Below are positions 13,120 through 24,246 of a DNA stretch of 64,000 nucleotides, one piece after another. The stretch is taken from contig CM072898.1 of the NCBI GenBank assembly GCA_037013685.1, positions 1,178,001 to 1,242,000 on the forward strand. The letters run 5' to 3'. Under the pieces are notes generated by a model. The model was not told the origin of the DNA. It saw only the letters and a program-made list of their open reading frames with translations, and did no database searches. Source of the stretch: Acridotheres tristis. Taxonomy: Eukaryota > Chordata > Aves > Passeriformes > Sturnidae. The number at the start of each line of letters is the position of its first letter. Position 1 is the stretch's first letter. A program made the translations under genes and the position numbers.

Positions 13120-13510
13120 TTTCCCCCCTCCCGAGCAGCAGGACTGGCCCCACTCCGCTCCCTGCAGGGACCTGCCCGGGGATGCTCCAGAGCGATGGCA
13201 CACGAGGAGCGGGGCTGTCTCACGTTCCCTCCCTGAAAACAGCTTTAACAGAAGGTGAAATGGGCAGGAAAGCGCTGCCCCCAGGATGCTGCACTGCACA
13301 GGCGGAAGGAGCAGGGCGCTGCCGTCCCCAGGCACAGCCCCAGCCCCAGCACGGGAATTCGGCAGCCGAGCCACGGCAGGGCAGCTTTAGGAGATGCTCT
13401 CAGCGGGACACAGCTGCTTCGGAACCGCAGGCGGGGAAAGGGGGATGCGCTCCGGCCGTCATCGCCGTGATCCCGCAGCGCATCCCACTGCAGGAACGGG
13501 GCTGGGACCA
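13120..13510. promoter_or_regulatory. CpG-rich segment, right half of a candidate CpG island
   Basis: About 27 CpGs by hand count in ~390 bp, again GC-rich and not itself repetitive. With the segment left of the 20-bp array it forms one CpG-dense region split by a tandem repeat. A 207-codon plus-strand frame starts here (13182) but its second half is made only of the 21-bp repeat, so it is not evidence for a gene. Promoter activity is inferred from composition alone. Confidence 0.4.
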
Positions 13511-13835
13511 GTGCATCTCACAGCATCCCAGGGGCAGAAACCTGCATCCCAGGGGCAGGAATCTGCATCCCAGGAATAGGAACCTGCATCCCAGGGGCAG
13601 AAACCTGCATCCCAGGGGCAGGAATCTGCATCCCAGGGGCAGGAATCTGCATCCCAGGGGCAGGAATCTGTATCCCAGGAATAGGAACCTGCATCCCAGG
13701 GGCAGGAACCTGCATCCCAACTGCAGGAACGAGGTGGGACCAGTGCAGCTCACAGCATCCCAGGGGCAGAAACCTGCATCCCAGGAACAGAAATCTTCAT
13801 TCTAGGGGCAGGAATCTGCATCCCAACTGCCTACA
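13481..13835 (+). repeat. 21-bp minisatellite with a 232-bp higher-order duplication
   Basis: Unit CATCCCAGGGGCAGAAACCTG, 21 bp, about ten copies from 13523 to 13730 and about three to four more from 13755 to 13830. The flanking segment starting at 13481 (CATCCCACTGCAGGAACGGG) recurs at 13713 with few changes, so block plus flank was duplicated at a 232-bp period. A 21-bp period keeps all frames open, giving heptapeptide repeats (HPRGRNL on plus, LPLGCRF on minus) that need not be translated. Confidence 0.93.
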
Positions 13836-14355
13836 GGAGATCTCCCTTAAAATCCATTCCAGCAATCTAGCAGGTTAAGTATAGAATTCATTTTCAATAA
13901 AGCCAGTTTAAAACTGCTTATCTTCATTTTTTTCTAGCATAAAATAGCCTCTTGAAATTATTTTTCCTCCTTTTCTCTATTCACACATTCTCTCTTCCCA
14001 GCCTTCTCATCTGGGTTCCTGATTCAGCTCCAGCCCTGCTTTTAAAGCTGATTCCTATTGAAATGGTGACAAATTATTTCCCATCTTTCTTCCAGAGGTT
14101 CATGAAGACACAAGTGCACCATGCAGTTCAGTTTCAGAGGACAGTGAGTTTAGGGGACATTTAAAAACCCAGTTTCATTTCTTCACCCTCATGCTTAGCG
14201 CTGCATTTTCCCTCTGCTGATACACTGTAATTGAGTGATGCACACTGTGACTTTATTTCGACAGAACTCGTGAGTCATGAAGAGCACAATGACAATAAAC
14301 TAACTTTTGGGCAAGTCGTTGCTGCAGCCTTCACACCAAGGAGTTCAAGAGCTTT
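13836..14355. other. Unique non-coding sequence
   Basis: AT-rich DNA between the minisatellite and a CR1 remnant. Nothing recognisable beyond short open frames. Confidence 0.5.
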
Positions 14356-14522
14356 CAAATCACACAATCACCAAGGCTGGAAAATACCTCCGAGACCACC
14401 CAGTGACTGATTCCCACCGTGTCACCCAGCCCAGAGCACTGAGTGCCATGTCCAGGTGTCCCTTGGACACCTCCAGGGATGGAGACTCCAAACCTCCCTG
14501 CCAGCCCCTGCCAATGTGGAAT
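14356..14522 (-). mobile_element. CR1 LINE fragment, 3' end
   Basis: Minus-strand CR1 3' end. On the plus strand it begins AATCACACAATCACCAAGG, the complement of the CR1 tail, followed by GGCTGGAAAATACCTCC and later CACCTCCAGGGATGGAGACTCC, all hallmark CR1 blocks. Only 3' UTR and the last ORF2 codons are represented. Confidence 0.88.
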
Positions 14523-17500
14523 TAAAAGGATTTCTGCACCTTTATGTCTCATGTTAGCAAACCACAACTCCTTGCTTAATTTAATACTTGCTGTTACCAA
14601 AGTAACATCCAAATTTTTCAGCCTTGATGCTCACAGCAGCCACCCTTCTCCATGATGCTTTTCTCTCATGCATTTACAAACATCGGTTCTTCCCTTACCT
14701 GTTAAACTGAACTTAAATAAGCAGTGCTGTAAAGTTTAGCAACAGCAAGAACTTCAGCTACCAGAGCACCTTTTCATGCCAAAACATCTGTGTTTGTGCA
14801 CCAGCAACAATGATTAATGTCAACAAGGCTCTGGGAATTGTGTTTGTTAATTAACTGCTGCTGTAGAGCTTGCAGGCAGAGTACAAAACATGACATTCCT
14901 ACAGGGTGTACACAAATACTTATTATTTTCCTTATGCAAAAAATCCCAATGGAAGACTTATTGTTTGGGTTTGTTTCAGTTAACAGATGAAACAGTTACA
15001 CTTCCTGTTGGGTGTCTTACAGGAGGGTCTCCACCAGCAGAATGCTGCAGAAGATGAACAGAAGAGGAGGTTGGGCTCCTGTACTTTCTCTAAGTTAGGT
15101 CACCTCTGGAGAAAGGTAATGCCTGCTCTAAAGTCAAGTGAGATAAATTCCTGAAGGGGATTATTTGATACAGCTTTCTGTGATAGCAGAGATTGAACTC
15201 ACTGACCCACAAAGGCCCTTTCTGCTCTTCTCTTGCTAAAATGCTTCTTCCCAGGCACTGCTTATCAGCCCCAGCTGAGTGTGGAGTGACCTGTTTGGCA
15301 GGTGATGCTGACAGGAGCCAGCAGCATCCTTTGGGGGCCCACCTGAGTCAGCTGCTGCTGACAGAGCTGGCTTTGCTCTGCAGAGCAGAGCCCAGGGACA
15401 CCCAGCTGATGGGAGAGCAGGCATAGCTCGATGGAGCCACGATCTATGGCCTGCAGCCTTCTGGCTGAGCTCTGCACACCAAACAAAGCCCGTGAAATAT
15501 TCCCCAGCTAGGGGCTGATCCATAACCATAACCTCTCCCCGTGCTCACTGCAGAGCCCTGTTTGCTATCCTGGGCTCTGGGATGCTGCTGTAATTGACTC
15601 CATCCATTACCTTAAAGTGTTCTCCTGTTTATCCTGCCTTTATCACATCGAGCCATTGTAAAAATCTCTTCTGGTTTACATCTTCCTTGTGCTTTCAGCA
15701 ATGCTATTACTCCTATAATAAGCTTAATGAGGACACTGAGTGGAAGAGTCTTCACATAAATCATCACAAGAGAAAATGCTCCGGAGTTGCAAACAGCAAT
15801 GTCACACTGCCCTCTGTTGAAATTTGAGGCACTAAAGTCATTTTGAAACTTTTTATTTCTAAGGACTAAAGGTTAATTATTTAATATTTTTTAACTGCAG
15901 CAGCTCTTTCCAGCCATTAGAGAAGATGATTATTTTTTTCCACTGATTACAACATACATCTTGAACTAAGTTTAATGAACTGTCAGAGAGAGAAGTCCTT
16001 ACATCCCTACAGTCAGGGGGGCAGCAGGAGGGCCTGTAAATTCTGAACCTGAACAATCCCTTCAAAGCTCAAGACTTGCCCCAACATTAATCATAATAGA
16101 CTGAACTTCTTAGCATCTGGGCCATCAAACCCACCCTGAAGCCAGGCTGGCTCTCACCAAACCCCATCCACTGTCACAGCCACTCCCTGCCACAACCAGT
16201 GGCAGCCAAGGCGAGCATTTCTCCTTCGGAAACGTTCCTGCAGGGAATGCTTCTCCCTCAGTTAAAGGATGGCACTGGGAGGATGTGCTGAGTGGTCTGC
16301 AGGAATCACTAACATTTGCCCTCTGTCCTGCTGCACAGCTCATCCTGTCTCTGCAGCACCTTAAAAGCATAAAATAAAAATCATTCTTCTTCTGTATTTA
16401 TCAGGTTGTGCCATATGTGATGTTTTAAAAAATCCCGGGTGACATCCCATAATTACACCACAAGGTTTTTGACAGGCACATACTTTAATCAGCCCCCCTT
16501 GCTTTGCACACATTGGCCCAGAAATGGGTCAGGATCGATGATCCACAGAAGTGTCACACCCTGTGTGCAGCAAGTCTGTCCTTAGGTACAAGAGTAAAAT
16601 CAGACTCTGGGAGAAACAAGTCTGTATTCTCACCCTGTCCAGCTTGAAGTCACCCTTAGTGGGGTGGAATTTGGGGAAAACCCCTTTTGGAATGAGTGGC
16701 AGGCGGCAGGGGAAGGTGCTGGAAGGAGCAGCTCACGGCATGCTCAGGGCTGGGGCAGCGCTGGCAGAGCAGCACAGCCTGTCCTGCCCTGCCTGTTTGT
16801 CCTCCCGGGGCCAGGAACAGCCTCAGCTACACCAGAGAGAAAAGGAGAGCAGCTCTGCAGTGGCACCCTGCTCAGGAGGAACACAAGGCACTGCTGTAAT
16901 TCCATCCTGTGCTTTGGCACAGGGCTCCTGAGACCCCCACCCAGAGACAGCGTGGAGCCTGAGGTGAAGCACACCCATCCTGACTGCCTGAATGCACAGT
17001 TTGATCACATGGGTGACATTCACAAAGGCAAAGGCAAACAAGGCTCTTCAAAATGTATTTCTAGTAGAGATAATGTTTTCTACCACAACGACAGCTACAA
17101 TACCAAATCCAACTTATCAGCATTCTTCTCTGATCTAAAAAGTAATTCATCAGCTCTATCACTGTATCTAATAAGAATATGCTGTAAAGCCTCAACTTTG
17201 AAAATGAGAGTTAAAAGCAGTTGTAAGAACCCCATGAAGTTTCTTTCCTTATCTATCATTTGCTGCAGACATCAGCTTTTCTTCATTTAAATTACAAAAG
17301 TAAAGAATGGGGGCTTTTGGTGACTCTAAAGATTTCTGGATTTCAGTGGCAAAAAATTGTATCCTCTGCAGCATGGGCCAAGAGGATTGGACATGGAGTG
17401 TGACCGGAGCAAACTATTCAATATCTAAAATCAAAAAAACAGTTATTTTAATTTCCCCACTGCTAAAGCAGGAACACACTGGCTGGCTCTGCTTACAGAA

Positions 17501-18620
17501 CTCCCCCAGGCCTGTGAGAGAGTGAATGACCATCATTTTGGTCTCCCTTGCCAAGCAGGGACAGGTATTTGAGGCCACCTGAGGATTACAGGATGATGGA
17601 GTCTGAGCATCCTCTAAGCAACATTAGCTTTAATTACACACATACTTCTGCCTGGAACAAAGGTGCTCATAAAAGCACCCCGAGCTCCTCCCCTTCTGTT
17701 ACGAATTGCATCAACAGGAATTTGCAGACCGAATACAGGTGTCACAAAAGAACAAGCTTTATATCAGAACTCAGGTAGAAATCAAACTTTTTAAAAAAAT
17801 AAGTATCCTGAAGGCTAAACATTTAGACACACTTTTAAATAAAACACACATAAAGTCTGGAGGTAGCAGCATAGTTGATAACAGAGGTTAAAAGCAGCCT
17901 TCCCCAGCAGCTGCCAAATACAGACCTACAGAAGAAAGGATGCACCAGTTAATGCTTGGGGTCCAGGTCTAGCAAAACAAAACTGAGGAAAAAAATCTCA
18001 CCCTGGGCTACCAAGAATCCTGTGTTAAAACTCACAGCCAAGCCCACATCAGTCTGCAGGAATAAAGGACATTCCCAATGCTCCAGCTGAACAGCACTTT
18101 ACCTGCTGCTAAGGCTGTGTGCACAACAGCTTTACAGCACTCTGTGTTGACTTTTTAATCTTGACCCTGAAATATTCAACTGGAGTTCAGTCTTTAAGAC
18201 TTGAGATCATTCAAACCAGAGCAAAATTTCAGAGAATACAGATAAATTTTTGGAAACACTGAGGGTAGGAGAAGGTAATGAAGTTGTTGCAATCAAACAA
18301 TTCCACATAGTCCTGCACTGGTTATGCTGTGAAGAACAGAAAGATGGCCTATTAGCTAACAGTTCAATTCACAATAGCTGGATGCCAAGGTAAGGGCAGG
18401 AAAAGCCTAAAGAAAAGTTCATACACTTACCTGTGCTTGTAACACCCAGTCAGTGCTAAAATACAGGTTTGGATCTGCAATAGGTGTCAATACACATGTA
18501 TGACAAAGCCACACATAAAACCCAAAAGTACCTTCAGTTTATCTGCTCTCTTCTCTTTTTGCTTCTACAACCAGAACTTTCTCAGTCTCTTTAAAATTTG
18601 ACTATCCAGTAGTCCAATAT
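14523..18620. other. Unique non-coding block
   Basis: About 4 kb with no recognised gene or repeat family. A 208-codon plus-strand frame (16664-17290) and shorter frames overlap each other in several registers, have no identifiable domain and lie partly in GC-rich sequence where stops are rarer. A sequence near 15130-15245 faintly resembles a CR1 tail but is too diverged to call. Confidence 0.45.
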
Positions 18621-18820
18621 AGAATCACAGAATCACGAGGTTGGAAGAGACCTCCAAGATCATCGAGTCCAGCCCATGCCCTAACACCTCAACTAGACCA
18701 TGGCACCGAGTGCCACATCCAGGCTTTTTAAACACATCCAGGGATGGTGACTCCACCACCTCTCCAGGTAGACCATTCCAGTACTTTATCACTCTTTCCA
18801 TAAAAATCTTTTTCCTAGCA
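18621..18820 (-). mobile_element. CR1 LINE, 3' part of a copy split by an LTR
   Basis: Minus-strand CR1: complement of the tail (AGAATCACAGAATCACGAGG) at 18621, then the 3' UTR and the very end of ORF2. Translated on the minus strand it gives ERVIKYWNGLPGEVVESPSL, the conserved C-terminal block of CR1 ORF2. The upstream half of the same element resumes at 19412, on the far side of a 591-bp LTR. The two pieces join in register with the CR1 consensus once the LTR is removed. Confidence 0.93.
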
Positions 18821-18890
18821 TGTGGGTTTATTGCTCCCATATCACATCTTCTAAGTGTGGGCTTATTGCTCCCACGTCACATCTTCTTTT
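18821..18890 (-). repeat. 35-bp tandem duplication at the LTR terminus
   Basis: TGTGGGTTTATTGCTCCCAT at 18821 recurs at 18856 as TGTGGGCTTATTGCTCCCAC, and the rest of the 35-bp unit (TCACATCTTCT) follows both times. Only about three positions differ. The duplication sits at the U5 terminus of the minus-strand LTR. Confidence 0.85.
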
Positions 18891-19411
18891 TCTTTTTTCT
18901 TTTTCCCGAATGAAGCAAGGAGACAGGACTTCTGAGCTGCTTTAGAAAGTGTGGTTTATTTTTCTTATCTTCTACACAGGCAGAAAGGGTAAGTTCATCT
19001 TACAGATGTTCACAGCATGGCTCAGAAGTCACAAGACTTACGATTACAAGGTCTTTTAAGGATTTATTAACCAATAGAACACTGCCAACAGAGATATTTA
19101 TGTTTCAAATCCAATACCAAGATATTTTGTCTTATTGACTCATACTACAGTGTGAACTTAGCCAATCATATCACAACACGCAAACTGGCATTGCTGCACT
19201 CTAAAATGTCTTGTTTTCTTTGTAACTACCTTTATTTTTTCTGTCTCAAACTCTAAAGCTAAATTTACTTAACACGTCTCTGCTTGAAGCTATAAATCTA
19301 CATTCTCATTTCTAGCACCTAAGTTTGGAACCCTTTTCCAAGGTCTTTAATTCTAAGCTTTGTCTTACAGACCCAATGTTCTGACAATTCCTTGCATTTT
19401 GAATTCCAACA
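18821..19411 (-). mobile_element. Solo LTR of an endogenous retrovirus inserted in a CR1
   Basis: 591 bp, beginning TG (18821) and ending CA (19411) on the plus strand. The six bases on the left (18815-18820, CTAGCA) and right (19412-19417, CTAATA) match at four of six positions and replace a single CR1 segment, which fits a decayed 6-bp target duplication. TTTATT at 18955-18960 is the complement of an AATAAA signal, setting minus orientation. No gag, pol or env is present, so this is the usual recombination product, a solo LTR. A 6-bp duplication is typical of beta-like (ERVK) proviruses; family name not assigned. Confidence 0.85.
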
Positions 19412-20265
19412 CTAATATCCAACCTGTATTTCCGCTGGCAGAGTCTGAGGCTGTGTGCTCTGGTTGCGTCAGTGCTGCCTGGTGAAGAGACCAACCCCAG
19501 CTGACACAGCCACCTGTCAGGAGTTGTAGAGAGCGATAAGGTCACTGTGAGTCTCCTTTTCTCCAGGATGAACATCCCCAGCTCCCTCAGCTGTTCCTCA
19601 CAGGGTTTGTGTTCCAAGCCCCTCCCCAGCCTCGTTGCCTCCTCTGGACGCGCTCGAGCGTCTCAGCGTCCTCCCTGAGCTGAGGGGACACAACTGGACA
19701 CAGCACTCGAGGTGTGGCCTCACCTGTGCTGAGTAGAGGGCAAGAACCTCCCTGCTCCTGCTGGCCACACCATTCCTGATCCAGGCCAGGGGCCACGGGC
19801 CTTCCTGGCCACCAGGGCACACAGCTGGCTCATGTCCAGCTGCTGTCCATCAGTGCCCCCCGGTCCCTTTGTGCCTGGGCACTGTCCAGCCACTCTGTCC
19901 CCAGCCTGTAACACTGCAGGGGTTACTGTGGCCAAAATGCAGGACTGGGCACTTGGACTTGTTAAACTTCATCCCATTGGACTCTGCCCATCCATGCAAA
20001 CATTCCGGGTCTCTCTGCAGAGTCCTCCTCCCTTCCAACAGATCGACACACGCTCCCAGCTCAGTGCCAACAGCACATTTACTAATGAAAGACTCAATGC
20101 CCTCATCCATGTCGTCAGTAAAAATATTGACCAGGACTGGCCCCAGCACAGAGCCCTGAGGGACACCACTGGTGACTGATCCCCAGCTGGATGCAGCACC
20201 GTTCACCACCACTCTCTGGGCCAGCCATCCAGCCAGTTCCTAACCCAGCACAGAGTGCTCCTGCC
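19412..20265 (-). mobile_element. CR1 LINE, reverse-transcriptase end of ORF2 (pseudogenised)
   Basis: The upstream half of the split CR1, read on the minus strand. It starts with the block RNWLDGW, then [14 protein letters not shown], a conserved reverse-transcriptase segment, and continues through MKFNKSKC and RPHLECCVQ to LRELGMFILEKRRL in the C-terminal region. The catalytic F-A-D-D-type motif is replaced by CAVGTELG, so the two aspartates are lost, and several frameshifts divide the reading frame (near 19600 and 19820). The copy is dead. 5'-truncated at about 20265, inside the RT domain. Confidence 0.92.
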
Positions 20266-20375
20266 AAGCTGCACAAGTACAGAAAAGCAAAACATCTCCA
20301 ATGTTTTCATCTTCCTTTGCATAAAACAGCCATATCTAAGATCATTTGATCCCCATGGTTGGCTTTTGCCATGAA

Positions 20376-20432
20376 AAGCTGGACCAGATGATCCTTGAGG
20401 TTGCTTCCAACACATTATTTTATGGTTCTAAG
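20376..20432 (+). mobile_element. CR1 LINE tail
   Basis: Short plus-strand CR1 3' end: GCTGGACCAGATGATCCTTG, GAGGTTGCTTCCAACA, then a decayed TTTTATGGTTCT tail. It lies only ~110 bp from the end of the minus-strand CR1 and points the other way, so it is a separate, older-looking insertion. Confidence 0.75.
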
Positions 20433-23400
20433 ATATTCAAATAAATCTTTCTCTCCCCAAAAGTTTTCTGTAACAGCTCTTCCATGAAGCTAACATTTCC
20501 TCTAGTTCCATCCTCTTTAAAGATGGAGAAGTTGAGGGGAAGTTGATGCCTCTTCAAGCTGCTTTAACTTCCAGAGTCCCATCAGCTCAGCAGTGCCCAG
20601 AGCCTCAGGAGCTTTAGGGTACACAGCAGCCAGATGTTCAGCTGGGTGAACTAATTTCTCATAGCATCTGACACTGGCTTTCATTCTGAGCTGTTTTATT
20701 TCTCCTTCATGCGCTATCAGCTGCAACCAGAATATTTTTTTAAAAAGGGAAAAAAAAGCCCAAGGACAATGGGCAGTTTTCCCTTCAGGTTCAAATTACT
20801 TTGCCTCTTAATTAAAAGTAAAGCACAGAATTCCACAAAAGTGTCATTTTTTAAAGGCACTGTCGTAGTTAGCATTGACTAGAACCAAGGCCACAAATGT
20901 ACTGTTCCACTCCTATTTCTGGGAGGATCTTTCTTGTCTGTGTTCCCTGAGGCAGCAGGGTCAGCTCAGAGCCCAAAGCAGAGCATCCCCACCCAAGTGC
21001 TCGGGCATGGCCAGGACAGGCTCAGCCCCAGTTTAATCCCCAGAGATTTCTCTCAGCACCCACAAAACCCAACAGAACGTTTTGCTGCCTGTGCCAGGGG
21101 TAGCAAAGGCATCCTGTTCTGATTGTGCTTCTCAGGCAGTTTGTGTTGAATATTTAGGTGGGTTTAATGTCAGTACAGTTTCAATTAAACCCAAAGAGCA
21201 CAGCAGCCAGCCTGAGGAGGCACATGTTAAATGCTGAGGTACTGAGCGAGATCTCGAGAGAAATAACTTGTGGAATTAATTTATAACACTATTGTGTTTT
21301 TCTGAATAATATGGCCTGTTACGTATAAGGCACCTATTTAAGTATTTTCCCTTTTCTCCAACCTCCAAAAAATAAAGTTTGAAAAGCATTCTTCTCCTTA
21401 AAAGCTCTCTTTGGTGTTTTATATTACACACGAGGCCTGAATTTCTCCTACAATTACTCAGATAATTTATCTACCAGAAGTGTAAAACAGATAATTTCCC
21501 AGCTATGAAAACAGCAGTATTCCACTTCAATACCTGCTGTTATTTCCTTGCCTAAAAAAAAGCAGCTGAAACCATTATCTACCTGTTACAAAGAGATTTC
21601 AACTTTCTAAAAAGCTTAGATAAGTAAAACTGCCATTCTCAAAGGTCTACTTTAAAGCAAGTAAGGTACATTTTATATTTAAAGGTGAAGTTTCTTCTTC
21701 CACCCTAAGGGCTTTACATTCTCATCTTGATGTATTAATTAAAGCACATTTGTGGTGAATTTTTAATTATCTCCCTAATAAATGGTATCACAAGGAATAA
21801 AATGGTCTCTTCACAAGTCTCTCTAGACTCCCCTGTGTCTTGGAAACAGCCCTCATTCGGCAGCAAACTAAGAATGCAAATTGCTGGGAGGCCTGTGAAT
21901 GCTGATGGGCAGGGACCAGATGGCTGTCTTGCACTCTTTCTTCACCAAAGAGCTTTGCAAAATTCTGCAGCTCCACTTGGCCACGCAGAAAGATTCGAGT
22001 CTCTTCCATTTCCTTCCGAAATGCAGATATTTCCAGAGCAAAGGAGGAAGGGTTTTTGGGAAGCTGATTCTAATGGCTTTTCCCTGGGTCAGTTTTTGCT
22101 CCATCCTTCCAGGCAGAGAGGGAAAGAACAAGGGGGTGGACGAGGACATTTGGGGCACTCCCACTTCCCAGTGCTGTCACCTTCTGTTTGGAGGGCAAAG
22201 CAAACCAGTCGCCATGGAGGGGCAGGCCAGGAGCTCCAACAGCCCCACGCAGTCACTGTGTGTCACCTCTGGGGTGGCACCTCTGGGATCTCGTGCCTTA
22301 CAGGGGAGGCATCGTGACTGCCACGAAACCCCAGCCAAGCACAGGTAGGTTCACCAAGCAGGTCCAAAGAAATGGAAGAATGACGCAGAAAATCACAGAA
22401 AAATTGCAATTGTTCTGCTGTACAATGTGAGCCAGGCACTCCCATGGGGAAAGGACACGACTTGTGCCTGGGAGGTGTCAGGCAGTGGCAGCACAGAGCA
22501 GGTGGGAAATGGGACATTGGCTGTCCAAACGGCAGTGCTGCCTTCTTACCCCCACTTATATACACACAAGCACAAAATGCAGGGAAATATTTGGTTCTTG
22601 CATAGCTTTCCTGGAGGTTTTTCCCAGAAGACACCCCAGGTCCTGCCAGACAAAGTGTACAGACACATCTCTATCAAAGAGTGACCCAGGCACAGTCAGC
22701 CTCAGCACAGGGAATTACACTCCCCCCTTCCAGAAGGAGCTCAGAAACACCTGGGGGAGGTGACTGATGCCTGCTTTGCTTTTTATCACCCCCCTGTGCC
22801 TCCTGCAGAATGCCAGTGGTGAAACCCAGCCAACACTTCAAGCCCACTGTTGGAGCATTGAAAGAGCAGAGCTAAGTGTCACTAATTCCCTCAGAGCTAA
22901 GGCCATAAATCCTTTTTTTTTTTTTTTGTAAATGCTGGAAGTCAATTGGTATCCTGCAGTTAAAATCCTGTTTGCTGTTTCCAAAGCAGACTCTAACCCA
23001 TAGCCTCAGTACCTCTGGCCTGTTGCCAGGCTCTTTAAATACAGGGAAAAATATCGGAATTCATTACTGCTATACAGAATTTTTCATTGATTAACAGGGA
23101 ACTTATGACTATTTCTTTAACCACAGTCTAGCTGTTCTAATCAATTTTCTCCACTTTTAGTTAAGAAAGCTATTTCAACTGTGCAGAGCAGCAATCAGCA
23201 GTAGCATTTTTTTAAATACACGTGCCAAACAAGACCTTAAAGCATCGTGCCCACAGCATTACAAAGAAGAGCATCCACGGACTGCAGAGCAGGAGCACAG
23301 CATTAATTGACTATTGCACATTTAGTTATTTGTGAAATTGAGCTTCCTGTGTTTATTGTGCAATGTTTGAGGGTCTAACAAGCTGTGGATAATTGGGAAG

Positions 23401-24199
23401 AACCAAGATCTCCTGACTTGTGAGACACTGAGAGGTGTCTTGTACACACGTTGAAGAAATTCATGAGCAGGTATGTAAATAACACTTTCAGCATATTTAA
23501 TTATTATCATCCCCGTGGCATTTTCCTGTTCAGCTAAAAATTGTTACTAACTATGCTTTAGCAATTCTGTATTCCAACCTGCTGTCTCTTAGATTCAAAG
23601 ACTTCAGGAGCTCTGCAGATTTCTGCACTCACCAGTTTAGAAGCTACTACTCACTCAAGCTGCTAAGCAGAAAAAAGTCAATAGGAATTGTATACATTAT
23701 GTATTGTCATTACATGCTGGCATGATTCCCTGGCAGAACAGATTAGGCTACATTTCCAACATGTTGATTTCCTAATAAAGCATATTAATTTGTCTATGGC
23801 AGTTATTGCCTTGAACCACCACAAATTAAGGATTAAATAAAGTATTTTATTTTTAATATTTTCATTTATATGCTCATCTGTTGAAGTACAGGCATTATTT
23901 TCATGCAAGTTATGATGTGGGTGAATCAGATTCACTTGCTTGTAAAGTCTTAGTAGCTTGTAATTAAATTGCTTATTTCATATGCAACCCAGGGCAGAGA
24001 TTTACGGTGTGTGCACTGTCCTGGCATGTGGGTAGCTTCCCTTGCAGACCTGCACAGCACAGCCACTGCAAACCTCTATGGCTACACTTGATTTTCCAAG
24101 TCATGCCCGATTAGCACTGGCCTCCAGAAGAGAACAGACCCAGTCTGGGGGGATGGCTGACACAGCTCTGCTGAGGCCATCCAGCTCTGAGCACCCTGA

Positions 24200-24201
<2 letters not shown>
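20433..24201. other. Unique non-coding block
   Basis: Roughly 3.8 kb without a recognised repeat family apart from a T-run at 22914-22927. A 171-codon plus frame (21802-22317) overlaps 149- and 98-codon frames in other registers; none resembles a known protein. 23100-23990 is AT-rich. Confidence 0.45.

Positions 24202-24239
<38 letters not shown>
24202..24239 (+). repeat. (CA)19 microsatellite
   Basis: Uninterrupted CA dinucleotide run of 38 bp, directly followed by a minisatellite. Perfect runs of this length are usually polymorphic. Confidence 0.98.
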
Positions 24240-24241
<2 letters not shown>

Positions 24242-24246
24242 AGCCC

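Noticed and set aside
12556..13223. Minus-strand frames of 94-128 codons with a G-R-D-G-S-G type repeat
   Set aside because: Translation of the 20-bp minisatellite; three units give a 20-residue repeat in every frame.
13182..13805. 207-codon plus-strand frame with HPRGRNL repeats
   Set aside because: The second half is the 21-bp array in register with codons. The first half lies in the GC-rich island where stops are rare, and the opposite strand is open too.
15130..15245. Possible CR1 tail (GATTGAACTCACTGACCCAC)
   Set aside because: Only a loose resemblance to the CR1 3' core and no terminal octamer; too weak to call.
16664..17290. 208-codon plus-strand frame
   Set aside because: No recognisable domain, overlapping frames in other registers, and a change of composition midway that looks like chance extension.
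19850..20212. 120-codon frame with a reverse-transcriptase block, as a possible active gene
   Set aside because: It belongs to a truncated CR1 with the catalytic aspartates lost and frameshifts downstream.
24202..24239. CRISPR-like or regulatory direct repeats
   Set aside because: All direct repeats in the window are head-to-tail arrays without unique spacers, so none is a CRISPR array.
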